Shown: positions 51,481-60,456 of the stretch, one piece after another
Layout of the letters: every line of letters starts with the position of its first letter
How positions within the stretch are numbered: position 1 is the stretch's first letter
NCBI GenBank assembly: GCA_947502975.1
Contig: CANNBV010000002.1
Coordinates: 124,001 to 188,000 of the forward strand
Source of the DNA: an uncultured Flavobacteriaceae bacterium
GTDB taxonomy: Bacteria > Bacteroidota > Bacteroidia > Flavobacteriales > Flavobacteriaceae
DNA length: 64,000 bases
Reading direction: 5' to 3'
The notes under the pieces: model-generated
Seen by the model: only the letters and a program-made list of their open reading frames with translations
The model's database searches: none
Told to the model about the DNA's origin: nothing
Translations under genes and position numbers: made by a program

Positions 51481-53388
51481 ATGCGTATAAAAGATATCTG
51501 TATTTATTTATTTTTCGTTATACCCTTTTTTTGTCTATCGCAAGAAGAGTATTACTCTAGCTTGACCATTCCTGAAGCATTGAGTTCACATGCCAATGCT
51601 GTAGTACGTAAAAATGACGTTGTTGTTTCTTTAAACTCTCCAAAAGAAATGGTAGTTGTAGTAAAACGTATTGTAACCATTTTGAATAAAGAGGGAAATA
51701 AACATGTAGATGCATATGCACATTATGATAATAATATAAAAATTAAAAGTATTAATGCCTTAATATTTGATGCTAAAGGCAAACAAACAAAGAAAATAAG
51801 AAAGAATGATTTTGTTGATGTTAGTGCCGTGGATGGAGGAACATTATACTCAGATTCAAGATTAAAGTTTTTAGGTTATACTCCAATTAATTATCCATAT
51901 ACAGTAGAGTTTACTTGTGAAACGGTGACGAATAACACTGCATTTATTCAAGCTTTTACACCTTTAGAAGGCTACTATGTTAGTACAGAAAATAGTTCTT
52001 ATACACTAAATTATTCTAGCGATATTACTTTACGCAAAAAAGAGGAAAACCTTAATGGTATTGAGTTAGAAACAAATGAAACAAGTAATCAGTCTTTCTA
52101 TAAAGTTACTAATCTATTGGCGCTAAGGCCAGAAAGTCATAGTCCAGGGCTTAATGCTGTTATGCCGAAAGTACTATTTGCAGCAAATAAGTTTGCTTTA
52201 ACAGGCAAAGAAGCTCAAGCTGATAGCTGGGATGAATTTGGAAAGTGGATTTACGATGATTTAGTAAAAAATGCTTCAGATTTATCACCAGAAACTGTAG
52301 CTATAATAGAAGATCTCATTAAAGATGAACCTGATGATATTGCAAAAGCAAAGAAAATATATGAATATGTTCAAAACAAAACACGATATATAAGTGTACA
52401 AGTAGGTATTGGTGGGTGGAAGCCATTTAACGCTTCAGAAGTAGATGAATTAGGCTATGGCGATTGCAAAGGGCTAACAAATTATACCATGTCTCTATTA
52501 AAAGCGGCAAATATTGAATCTTACTACACAGTTTTATATGCTGGAAAAAATCAAAGAGACATTGATAAAGATTTTGTCTCAATGCAAGGGAATCATGTAA
52601 TTTTGACACTTCCTACCGAAGAAGGAGATTTATGGCTAGAATGCACAAGTCAAAAAGCACCGTTTGGTTTTATCGGAGGATTTACTGATGACAGAGATGT
52701 TTTAATTATTACACCAGATGGTGGCAAAATAAAGCACACTAAAAAATATTCTAGTAATGATAATTTACAAACTACTAAAGGTAGCTGTGAATTGTTGAGT
52801 AATGGAGCTATTATTGCTCAAGCTAATTTAATTTCGGAAGGTGTACAGTACGACAACAAATATTGGTTAGAAACAGAAACATCAAGAGATTTAGATGTAT
52901 ACTATAAAAAACGTTGGAAGTATATAAATAACTTCACTATTGATAAAATACATATTGATAATGACAAGGAGAATGTAAAATTCCATGAAACTATTGATTT
53001 CGTTGCTTCAAATTATAGCAAAGTCATCGGGGATAGAATATTATTTTCTGTAAATATGTTGAATAGAAACACTTATGTACCAGATAGGTATAGGAATAGA
53101 CAATTACCAGTTAAGATTTACAGAGGTTATAAGGATATTGATGAAGTTGAAATAAAATTGCCAGAAGGTTATAAAATCGAAGCTATGCCAGAGGCTATAA
53201 TTATAGAGAGCCAGTTTGGCAAATATAAAGCAGTTGTAAATGAAAAGGATAGCAAGACATTAATATACAAGAGAGTTCTTGAAACAAAAGATGGAGAGTT
53301 TTCGAAAGAGGAATATAACGACTTTAGAAGCTTTTACAAAAATGTATCTAAAAGCGATAATTTAAAAATAGCATTGATTAAAATATAG
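51481..53388 (+). CDS. DUF3857/transglutaminase-domain protein with intact Cys-His
   Basis: A 635-residue secreted protein: signal peptide to about residue 20, N-terminal DUF3857 domain (about 55-230), a transglutaminase-core domain (about 270-400), and a beta-rich C-terminal domain. The catalytic Cys329 (YGDCKGLTNY) and His372 (GNHVILTL) are present; the third position is Glu387 in LWLECTSQ, where Asp is common. It is followed after 5 bases by a paralogue. Envelope proteins of this family are widespread in Bacteroidetes and lack a confirmed role. Confidence 0.83.
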   Translation: MRIKDICIYLFFVIPFFCLSQEEYYSSLTIPEALSSHANAVVRKNDVVVSLNSPKEMVVVVKRIVTILNKEGNKHVDAYAHYDNNIKIKSINALIFDAKGKQTKKIRKNDFVDVSAVDGGTLYSDSRLKFLGYTPINYPYTVEFTCETVTNNTAFIQAFTPLEGYYVSTENSSYTLNYSSDITLRKKEENLNGIELETNETSNQSFYKVTNLLALRPESHSPGLNAVMPKVLFAANKFALTGKEAQADSWDEFGKWIYDDLVKNASDLSPETVAIIEDLIKDEPDDIAKAKKIYEYVQNKTRYISVQVGIGGWKPFNASEVDELGYGDCKGLTNYTMSLLKAANIESYYTVLYAGKNQRDIDKDFVSMQGNHVILTLPTEEGDLWLECTSQKAPFGFIGGFTDDRDVLIITPDGGKIKHTKKYSSNDNLQTTKGSCELLSNGAIIAQANLISEGVQYDNKYWLETETSRDLDVYYKKRWKYINNFTIDKIHIDNDKENVKFHETIDFVASNYSKVIGDRILFSVNMLNRNTYVPDRYRNRQLPVKIYRGYKDIDEVEIKLPEGYKIEAMPEAIIIESQFGKYKAVVNEKDSKTLIYKRVLETKDGEFSKEEYNDFRSFYKNVSKSDNLKIALIKI

Positions 53389-53393
53389 GACAC

Positions 53394-55331
53394 ATGAAGT
53401 ATTTTTACATTTTTATGTTTATAGTTTTGGCAAAACCATTAACTGGCCAGAACTATGATTTCGGTAAAGTAACCAAAGAAGAATTATTAGAAAACACATG
53501 TTCTATTGATGCTTCAGCACATGCAGCTATACTTTATCAATATAGGAATACATACTTTACTACAAATGCAACAGGAGCTATTCTACAAACAGAAATTCAT
53601 AAACGAATTAAAATTTATAATAAAGAAGGTTTTGAAAGTGCAACAGAAAGTATTAACCTCTTTGATCCAAGAGGTTCTGGAGAATCAGTTAGTAAAATAA
53701 AGGCTTATACTTACAATCTTGAAAATGGAGAAATAGTTAAGACAAGCTTGGATAAAAAACAAATTTTTGAAGACAGGGTTAGCTATAATAATACTCAAGT
53801 AAAATTTACAATGCCCAATGTAAAAGAAGGTTCTGTTATAGAGTTCAAGTATCGAATAACATCACCTTTTATTTGGAATATTGATGAGTTTGTTTTACAA
53901 AGTGACATTCCAATAAAAAAGGTAAAAGCGTTACTTAAAACTCCTAAAGGGTTTAGGTTTAAAAGCACTTCTAAAGGGTATTTAAACTTTTTTCCAAAGC
54001 AAAGTTCGCAAAATCATCCTACATATGAAACACTAGTTGTACATGAGTATAACCTAAATAATGTTCCTGCGCTTAAAGAAGAAAGTTATGTAGACAATAT
54101 GGATAATTATCGTGCCGGAGCAATGTTTGAATTGGTCTCTATACAGATACCAGGTCAGGTTTATCGCGATTATGCACAAACCTGGGGGGAAGTGGCAAGA
54201 ACTATTGGTAGTTCTGATGATTATAAAAATCAACTTGATAAATCTAATTCATTTGATGATGAATTAGATGAACTTTTAGCAAATACGACGGGAAAAGTTG
54301 AGAAAATGGAAAAAATTTTTCAATATGTAAAAGATAATATTAAGTGGAATGGGCTTGACGGAAAATCATTTTTTCATGGTATTAGAAAGGCACTAAAAGA
54401 GAAAAAAGGTAATACAGCAGATATTAATTTGACTCTAGTAGCTATGTTGAGGTATGCAGGCATACATGCTAACCCAGTAGTTATAAGTACAAAAGAGAAT
54501 ATTATACCTTATTTTCCAACAGTGGATAGATTAAATTATGTAATAGCTTATGCAGAAATAGGAGAGGAAAAGTACTTTTTAGATGCAACAGAAGAGTTTA
54601 GTGATATTAACGTATTGCCTATAAAAGATTATAATTGGAGAGGGATTTTAATTGATAATCCAAATTCTATTTGGGACCAAATTTATTTAAAAGAACCGAG
54701 TTTGGCTATGAATGATTATAAGGTTAAAGCCAAATTAAATGAAGATGGTTCTATAGAGGGTGATTTTAATGCTTCTTATTCAAAAAACAAAGCTTTAGAA
54801 TTTAGAAAGAATTTTAAGGATAAGGATTTAGACGATTTTATCACAACACGGGAAGATATATTTGATAACATTGAGATTTCAGAATATGAATTAGAAAATA
54901 CTGAAACCCATAAGGGTAATGTTGTGGAATCTTTTAATTTTTATGATGAAGATGGGGCCGACGTCATTGATGATAAAATTTACATTCAACCTTGTATATT
55001 CCTTAAAATTAAAGAAAACCCATTCAAGTTAGAAAAAAGACAATTTCCTATAGATTTTGGATACCCATTTCTTAATAGATATATGGTGAGTATTGATATT
55101 CCTGAAGGTTATACTCTAGAAACCAAGTTGTCTCCAATAATTATGAAAATTCCTAATAACCTTGGTGAGTTTAAATTTTATCCTAACTTCGTTAGTAATA
55201 AGCTAAATTTGATGGTAAACTTTAAAGTAAATAAGGCAGTAGTAGATGCTGAACATTACTTATTGATCAAGGAGTTTTTTAACCAAATGATAGTAAAGGA
55301 AAACGAACAAATAGTATTAACTAGAATCTAA
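53394..55331 (+). CDS. DUF3857/transglutaminase-domain protein, probably inactive
   Basis: A 645-residue paralogue of the preceding gene with the same domain order (signal peptide, DUF3857, transglutaminase core, C-terminal beta domain). At the position of the catalytic Cys the sequence reads KGNTADI, giving Thr341, and the His position reads LNYVIAYA, giving Tyr382; the Asp in FLDATEEF is kept. The active site therefore looks lost, and it may serve as a binding or scaffold partner. The gene is fully open, not a pseudogene. It overlaps the next gene by one base. Confidence 0.82.
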   Translation: MKYFYIFMFIVLAKPLTGQNYDFGKVTKEELLENTCSIDASAHAAILYQYRNTYFTTNATGAILQTEIHKRIKIYNKEGFESATESINLFDPRGSGESVSKIKAYTYNLENGEIVKTSLDKKQIFEDRVSYNNTQVKFTMPNVKEGSVIEFKYRITSPFIWNIDEFVLQSDIPIKKVKALLKTPKGFRFKSTSKGYLNFFPKQSSQNHPTYETLVVHEYNLNNVPALKEESYVDNMDNYRAGAMFELVSIQIPGQVYRDYAQTWGEVARTIGSSDDYKNQLDKSNSFDDELDELLANTTGKVEKMEKIFQYVKDNIKWNGLDGKSFFHGIRKALKEKKGNTADINLTLVAMLRYAGIHANPVVISTKENIIPYFPTVDRLNYVIAYAEIGEEKYFLDATEEFSDINVLPIKDYNWRGILIDNPNSIWDQIYLKEPSLAMNDYKVKAKLNEDGSIEGDFNASYSKNKALEFRKNFKDKDLDDFITTREDIFDNIEISEYELENTETHKGNVVESFNFYDEDGADVIDDKIYIQPCIFLKIKENPFKLEKRQFPIDFGYPFLNRYMVSIDIPEGYTLETKLSPIIMKIPNNLGEFKFYPNFVSNKLNLMVNFKVNKAVVDAEHYLLIKEFFNQMIVKENEQIVLTRI

Positions 55332-55657
55332 TGGATATACAAAACGCTCAAAGAGTAGTAGATAATTGGATTAAGGAACATGGTGTAAGATACTTTAATG
55401 AGTTAACCAATATGGCCCAACTTACAGAAGAAGTTGGCGAGGTTGCAAGAATTATTTCACGCCGTTATGGAGAACAAAGCGAAAAAGAAAGTGATAAGGA
55501 TAAAGATTTAGGTGAAGAGTTAGCTGATGTGCTTTTTGTGGTGCTCTGTTTGGCAAATCAAACCAATGTCGACTTACAGGCAGCTTTTGATAAACGAATG
55601 GATAAAAAAGCCAAACGAGATCACGATAGACACCACAATAATGAAAAATTAAAATAA
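55331..55657 (+). CDS. MazG-like nucleotide pyrophosphohydrolase
   Basis: A 108-residue all-alpha NTP pyrophosphatase. The metal-binding E-E-x2-E...E-x2-D pattern is seen in QLTEEVGEVARII and LGEELADVLFVVLCLAN. Members hydrolyse non-canonical or excess NTPs. It is coupled to the DUF3857 gene by the ATGA overlap at 55331, although a functional link is not obvious. A terminator follows. Confidence 0.9.
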   Translation: MDIQNAQRVVDNWIKEHGVRYFNELTNMAQLTEEVGEVARIISRRYGEQSEKESDKDKDLGEELADVLFVVLCLANQTNVDLQAAFDKRMDKKAKRDHDRHHNNEKLK

Positions 55658-55673
55658 TTTATATCTATATTTG

Positions 55674-55699
55674 ACGCTTCTAATTTAGAAGCGTTTTTT
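55674..55699 (+). terminator. Hairpin plus U tract directly before aroA
   Basis: ACGCTTCTAA at 55674-55683 pairs with TTAGAAGCGT at 55685-55694 (effective loop of about 7 bases), followed by TTTTTT; aroA begins at 55701. It ends the upstream operon. TATATTTG at 55666-55673 fits a -7 box and overlaps it, so transcripts from that site would carry only part of the hairpin. Confidence 0.75.
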
Positions 55700-55700
55700 A

Positions 55701-56918
55701 ATGGATATCACTTTACAAAAATCAACATTACAGAAAGTATCATCAGTAGAAATAACAGGTTCTAAAAGTGAATCTAATAGACTATTGTTGTTACAATCAC
55801 TGTTTCCAGAAGTTGTGCTGAATAATGTGTCAAATTCTGATGATAGTAATTTGATGATAAAAGCATTAGCTTCAAAAGAAAAAATAGTTGATATTCATCA
55901 TGCAGGCACAGCAATGCGCTTTTTAACTGCTTATTTTGCAGTACAAGAAGATAGAGAAACTGTCCTAACAGGCTCGAAGCGTATGAAAGAGCGTCCCATC
56001 AAAATTTTGGTAGATGCTTTACGAGAATTAGGAGCTGATATTAGGTATGTAAAAAACGAAGGTTTCCCACCAATAGCTATAAAAGGAAAGACGCTCATAA
56101 AAAATGAAGTGTCATTAAAAGCCAATGTGAGTAGTCAATACATATCTGCATTATTACTCATTGCTTCAAAATTAAAAAATGGTATTGTACTAACCTTAGA
56201 AGGAGAGATCACATCAGTACCATATATTAATATGACCCTAAGTTTGTTGAATGAAATAGGTGTTAAAACATCATTTGAAAATAACGTCATTACGGTTTAC
56301 CCTTCAGAAGTTAAACCAAAACCCTTAACAGTAGAGTCAGACTGGTCTTCGGCATCTTACTATTTCAGTATAGCTGCCATAAGTAATGCTGGTACTCAAG
56401 TTACATTATCTTCCTATAAAGAGAACTCATTGCAAGGCGATTCTTGTTTGGTTGATATTTACAGACATTTTGGTGTAACTACAGTTTTTAATGAAAACAG
56501 TATCACCTTAACAAAAGAAATATCTGAATTAAAACCATTAACGTTAGATCTAAAAAATGCTCCAGATATCGCTCAAACTATCGTTGTTACATGTTTTACA
56601 TTAGGAATTCCTTGTGATTTAATGGGGCTTCATACCTTAAAAATTAAAGAGACAGATAGGTTAGTAGCTTTAAAAACTGAGATTGAAAAATTAGGCGGTT
56701 CAGTTGATATCACTGATAAATCATTGCATTTAAAAGCTTCAAAAGACATCAATCCAATGGTGCCAATTGAAACATATAATGACCACAGAATGGGCATGGC
56801 CTTTGCCCCAATAGCCTTAAAACAATCTGTAATTATTAAAGATGCAGGTGTGGTTTCCAAAAGTTATCCAACCTTTTGGGAAGATTTAAAAACCATAGGT
56901 TTTAAAATTAGCGAATAA
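55701..56918 (+). CDS. aroA: 3-Phosphoshikimate 1-carboxyvinyltransferase (EPSP synthase)
   Basis: Joins PEP to shikimate-3-phosphate. The blocks TGSKSESNRLLLLQSLF, HHAGTAMRFLTAYFA, LTGSKRMKERPIKILVDAL, PYINMTLSLL, KETDRLVALKTEIEKLG and YNDHRMGMAFAP are present. The 405-residue length is slightly short for the family (about 430), as is common in Bacteroidetes. It stands apart from the other aromatic genes at 43588-47743. Confidence 0.94.
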   Translation: MDITLQKSTLQKVSSVEITGSKSESNRLLLLQSLFPEVVLNNVSNSDDSNLMIKALASKEKIVDIHHAGTAMRFLTAYFAVQEDRETVLTGSKRMKERPIKILVDALRELGADIRYVKNEGFPPIAIKGKTLIKNEVSLKANVSSQYISALLLIASKLKNGIVLTLEGEITSVPYINMTLSLLNEIGVKTSFENNVITVYPSEVKPKPLTVESDWSSASYYFSIAAISNAGTQVTLSSYKENSLQGDSCLVDIYRHFGVTTVFNENSITLTKEISELKPLTLDLKNAPDIAQTIVVTCFTLGIPCDLMGLHTLKIKETDRLVALKTEIEKLGGSVDITDKSLHLKASKDINPMVPIETYNDHRMGMAFAPIALKQSVIIKDAGVVSKSYPTFWEDLKTIGFKISE

Positions 56919-56957
56919 TAATCTGTATTTTACTTGACAACCCCTATCCTCAGATTG

Positions 56958-56965
56958 TATATTTG
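56958..56965 (+). promoter_or_regulatory. -7 box for queA
   Basis: TATATTTG fits TAnnTTTG 42 bases before the queA ATG. A TTG lies 21 bases upstream, slightly far for the -33 element. Confidence 0.5.
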
Positions 56966-57006
56966 CCACTTTGTAAAAATAATTATACCAAATAAATTAA
57001 TTGTCC

Positions 57007-58056
57007 ATGAAATTATCGCACTTCGGTTTTAATTTACCGCCAGAGTTATTAGCAGAATATCCTTCAGAAAACAGAGACGAATCTCGATTAATGGTTTTAA
57101 ACAGAAAAAACCAAACAATAGAGCATAAACAATTTAAGGATCTGATAAATTATTTTGATGAGGATGATGTAATGATTTTGAACAACACCAAGGTGTTTCC
57201 TGCGCGTTTATACGGAAATAAAGAAAAAACAGGCGCTAGAATTGAGGTGTTTTTATTGCGAGAACTAAACGAAGAACAGCGTCTTTGGGACGTATTGGTA
57301 GATCCAGCAAGAAAAATTAGAATTGGTAATAAATTATACTTTGGTGATGACGAAAGTTTAGTTGCAGAAGTTATTGATAATACAACATCTAGAGGGCGTA
57401 CATTACGTTTTCTTTACGATGGTTCTTACAAAGAATTCAGAATCAAACTTAAAGAATTAGGAGAAACACCTTTACCAAAATATATTAAACGCGATGTAGA
57501 GCCAGAAGATGAAGAGCGCTATCAAACTATTTTTGCGAAAAACGAAGGAGCGGTAGCTGCACCAACTGCAGGTTTACACTTTTCTAAACATTTATTAAAG
57601 CGTTTAGAAATTAAAGGCGTTAATTTTGCTGAGGTAACATTACACGTAGGTTTAGGAACATTTAATCCAGTTGAAGTTGAGGATTTATCCAAACACAAAA
57701 TGGATAGTGAAGAAATTAAAATTGGTACAGAAGCAGTTAATATTATAAATACTGGTATTAAAGAAAGGAGAAGAATATGTGCCGTTGGTACCACAGCAAT
57801 GCGTACCATAGAAAGTGCGGTGTCCTCTAGCGGAATGCTTAACGAAATGGATGGTTGGACCAATAAATTTATTTTCCCACCGTACGATTTTAGTATTGCA
57901 AATTGTATGGTGACTAACTTTCATACACCAAAATCTACATTGTTAATGATGATTTCAGCATTCGCAGGCCACGATTTCGTAATGGAAGCCTACCAAGAAG
58001 CTATCAAAGAAAATTATAAGTTTTACAGTTATGGCGATGCCATGTTAATCATATAA
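57007..58056 (+). CDS. queA: S-adenosylmethionine:tRNA ribosyltransferase-isomerase
   Basis: Adds the ribosyl group of SAM to preQ1 in tRNA, the next-to-last step to queuosine. The blocks [64 protein letters not shown] and [19 protein letters not shown] are intact. I chose the ATG at 57007 (349 residues) over the TTG two codons upstream. It has its own promoter-like box and a terminator behind it. Confidence 0.95.
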   Translation: MKLSHFGFNLPPELLAEYPSENRDESRLMVLNRKNQTIEHKQFKDLINYFDEDDVMILNNTKVFPARLYGNKEKTGARIEVFLLRELNEEQRLWDVLVDPARKIRIGNKLYFGDDESLVAEVIDNTTSRGRTLRFLYDGSYKEFRIKLKELGETPLPKYIKRDVEPEDEERYQTIFAKNEGAVAAPTAGLHFSKHLLKRLEIKGVNFAEVTLHVGLGTFNPVEVEDLSKHKMDSEEIKIGTEAVNIINTGIKERRRICAVGTTAMRTIESAVSSSGMLNEMDGWTNKFIFPPYDFSIANCMVTNFHTPKSTLLMMISAFAGHDFVMEAYQEAIKENYKFYSYGDAMLII

Positions 58057-58062
58057 AAATTG

Positions 58063-58090
58063 AGTCCCGTTTCTAGCGGGACTTTTTTTT
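58063..58090 (+). terminator. Terminator of queA
   Basis: AGTCCCG at 58063-58069 pairs with CGGGACT at 58077-58083, followed by TTTTTTT. Repeat copy F starts right after it. Confidence 0.88.
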
Positions 58091-58192
58091 GGCGTTACCC
58101 AAAGGGTCGAGCTTTCACGAAAAGTTTATCCTGAGAGCAGTCGAAGGCCTCTCTGTGAGGAGCTCCAACAATCGCTCAATCCCTAACGCGGG
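58089..58192 (+). repeat. Copy F of the dispersed ~100-bp repeat
   Basis: It starts TTGGCGTTACCC-AAAGGGTCGAGCTTTC and ends CAATCCCTAACGCGGG. The inner part has been replaced by a different repeat: CCTGAGAGCAGTCGAAGG (58130-58147) followed by GGCCTCTCTGTGAGGAGC, which can form a hairpin. The composite nature shows that the inner module is exchangeable. Confidence 0.75.
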
Positions 58193-58243
58193 TTACGTCA
58201 TTATATTAACAATTCAAAAATCGAAATTCGTCAATCCTTTCAC

Positions 58244-58251
58244 TATTTTTG
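58244..58251 (+). promoter_or_regulatory. -7 box for rlmN, nearly leaderless
   Basis: TATTTTTG matches TAnnTTTG and ends 9 bases before the rlmN ATG, so the mRNA leader would be only a few bases. The -33 element is unclear. Confidence 0.5.
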
Positions 58252-58260
58252 CAAACGCAA

Positions 58261-59301
58261 ATGAGTACTTCTAAAAAAGACATACGCGCATTAACAAAAG
58301 AGCAACTAAGAGATTTCTTTGTAAGTCAAAACGACAAAGCTTTTAGAGGCAATCAAGTCTACGAATGGTTGTGGCAAAAATCGGCACATAGTTTTGAAGA
58401 GATGACAAATCTTTCAAAAGAAACACGTCAAATGTTGGAAGATAATTTTGTAATCAATCATATTCGCGTAGATACCATGCAACGCAGTAGTGATGGAACG
58501 ATTAAAAATGCAGTGCAATTGCACGATGGGTTAATTGTAGAATCTGTATTAATACCAACAAAAACCAGAACAACGGCCTGTGTATCCAGTCAAGTTGGTT
58601 GTAGTTTAGACTGTCGTTTTTGTGCCACAGCGCGCTTAAAACGTATGAGAAACCTCAATCCTGATGAAATATACGATCAAGTAGTAGCTATAGATAATGA
58701 AAGTAGATTGTATCATAACCGACCATTAAGTAATATTGTATTTATGGGTATGGGCGAACCACTTATGAATTACAATAACGTACTTAAAGCTATCGACAAA
58801 ATAACGTCAGATGAAGGTTTAGGAATGTCTCCAAAGCGCATTGTAGTCTCCACATCTGGAGTGCCAAAAATGATAAAAAAAATGGCTGATGACAATGTGA
58901 AATTTAAACTAGCAGTATCCTTGCATTCTGCTATTGATGAGGTGAGAACATCCATTATGCCATTTAATGCAACCTTTCCTTTAGCAGATTTAAGAGAGGC
59001 TTTAGAATATTGGTACGCCAAAACAAAAAATAGAATTACCTACGAATACGTGGTTTGGAAAGGCATAAATGACAAGAAAAAAGATATAGATGCTTTAGTA
59101 CAATTTTGCAAATTTGCGCCAAGTAAAGTAAATATTATAGAATATAACCCAATAGATGACGGCGAGTTTCAACAAGCCAATACAAATGCAATTGATATGT
59201 ATAAAAATGTGTTAGAAGCAAATAATATAACTGTAACTATTCGTCGCAGTAGAGGTAAAGATATTGATGCTGCGTGTGGGCAATTGGCTAATAAAAGTTG
59301 A
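58261..59301 (+). CDS. rlmN: 23S rRNA (adenine-2503-C2)-methyltransferase
   Basis: A radical-SAM enzyme methylating A2503 of 23S rRNA, and A37 of some tRNAs. The radical-SAM cluster motif C-x3-C-x2-C is in GCSLDCRFCATARL; MGMGEPLMNY and AVSLHSAIDEVRTSIMP are further blocks. The methyl-accepting Cys is in AACGQLA near the end. I chose the ATG at 58261 (346 residues), as the upstream TTG would lie before the likely transcription start. Confidence 0.94.
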   Translation: MSTSKKDIRALTKEQLRDFFVSQNDKAFRGNQVYEWLWQKSAHSFEEMTNLSKETRQMLEDNFVINHIRVDTMQRSSDGTIKNAVQLHDGLIVESVLIPTKTRTTACVSSQVGCSLDCRFCATARLKRMRNLNPDEIYDQVVAIDNESRLYHNRPLSNIVFMGMGEPLMNYNNVLKAIDKITSDEGLGMSPKRIVVSTSGVPKMIKKMADDNVKFKLAVSLHSAIDEVRTSIMPFNATFPLADLREALEYWYAKTKNRITYEYVVWKGINDKKKDIDALVQFCKFAPSKVNIIEYNPIDDGEFQQANTNAIDMYKNVLEANNITVTIRRSRGKDIDAACGQLANKS

Positions 59302-59310
59302 ATAAAACAA

Positions 59311-59351
59311 AAAACGAGTATTGATGGTCCATATAGGTCAATGCTCGTTTT
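59311..59351. terminator. Bidirectional terminator between rlmN and the adhesin-like gene
   Basis: AAAACGAGTATTGA at 59311-59324 and TCAATGCTCGTTTT at 59338-59351 pair over 14 positions (one G-U), with A/T tracts on both sides. It serves both convergent genes. Confidence 0.85.
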
Positions 59352-59370
59352 CCATTATGTCTAGAGTTGA

Positions 59371-60234
59371 TTAGTGTTTAATGAATTTTAGTGATGTAAT
59401 GTTTTTACCTGAAAATATTTTAGCGATGTAAATACCATCGTTTAGTTTAGAAAGATTTATATTTTCGATTTTTTCTGATGTGGTTTTGTTTAACACATTT
59501 TGCCCCATAATGTTAAATAATTCTATTTTTTCAAAAACGGTATCCGATCTTAATGTTAAGTTCTTTGATACTTTATCATAACTGTGTTCGAAAACAGAAG
59601 TGTCTACATTATCTAAACCAAGGGTTGCTCCAGTAACAGACAAATCATCAATTGCAATCCCGTTGGAATTTACTCCTGTTGGGCCACCATCTGTAACAAA
59701 ATACCTAAAGGCTAATTTAATATCTGTTGGCGTTACTCCAATACCGCTTAATGTAATCTCATATTGGGTATAGGTTTCAGGGTAAGTATTCGTGGACAAT
59801 GTTGGATTTATATCTAGTAATAAGGTGGTAAAATCCCCTAAATCCATGCTATTAGCAGGATTTGTAGAACTATCTCCATTAATACTCAACCTAACTTGTA
59901 ATCTATCAGGATAGTTAGATTGATTCGCTGCTATCGTATAAAACGATACTTTATCACCATCTTTTAAAGAAAGTGAAGGCAAAATAAACCAATTACTTAT
60001 AGTTCCTGTGCCTGTAGTTGATTGGGCATTTACCGCTAAATAGGATGTGGCGAGACCTGAATAAGAGCCCAAGCCTCCGCTACCTTGACTCCAATCTTTA
60101 GTGCCAACAGGGTTGCTTACATTAATAAATTCGCAGGTAGTTAAATTCGAAACGTCGTCGAATCCTTCATAATAAATTTGAGCTTGGCATAAAATAGAGC
60201 ATAGCAAAGCACATAACAAAGTAGTTTTTTTCAT
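59371..60234 (-). CDS. Secreted choice-of-anchor/cleaved-adhesin-domain protein with T9SS tail
   Basis: A 287-residue protein with a signal peptide (cleavage near LCQAQ). A jelly-roll domain similar to the cleaved-adhesin/choice-of-anchor J family follows (IYYEGFDDVSNL, SNWFILPSLSLKDGDKVSFYT, GIAIDDLSV). The C-terminal 75 residues (EKIELFNIMGQNVLN ... ITSLKFIKH) form a T9SS sorting domain. It is likely exported and anchored at the cell surface; ligand unknown. Confidence 0.8.
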   Translation of the reverse strand: MKKTTLLCALLCSILCQAQIYYEGFDDVSNLTTCEFINVSNPVGTKDWSQGSGGLGSYSGLATSYLAVNAQSTTGTGTISNWFILPSLSLKDGDKVSFYTIAANQSNYPDRLQVRLSINGDSSTNPANSMDLGDFTTLLLDINPTLSTNTYPETYTQYEITLSGIGVTPTDIKLAFRYFVTDGGPTGVNSNGIAIDDLSVTGATLGLDNVDTSVFEHSYDKVSKNLTLRSDTVFEKIELFNIMGQNVLNKTTSEKIENINLSKLNDGIYIAKIFSGKNITSLKFIKH

Positions 60235-60456
60235 GTTTAATTTTTATGGTTATAGTTTGGGCTAAATTTGGTGGGATTTCTAAAAATCTGTTTTAAGATA
60301 AAGATTACGATTTAAGTTTTAAAATATTAATGACAAAATGCATATTTATTTGATAAACTTAAATTAAACTAAAAATCAATACCTCTAGAAAACATTATGT
60401 TTTTCAAATGGCATTTTAGAAGCTTTTTCTTAGGTTTGTTATTTAAAAGTGTTTAA

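Noticed and set aside
53394-55331. Second DUF3857 gene as a pseudogene because of the missing catalytic residues
   Set aside because: The frame is intact over 645 codons, with signal peptide and all domains, and is translationally coupled to its neighbours; loss of activity does not mean loss of the gene.
58089-58274. A 61-codon frame between queA and rlmN
   Set aside because: It is made of the queA terminator tail, repeat copy F and the rlmN promoter; no start context or family match.
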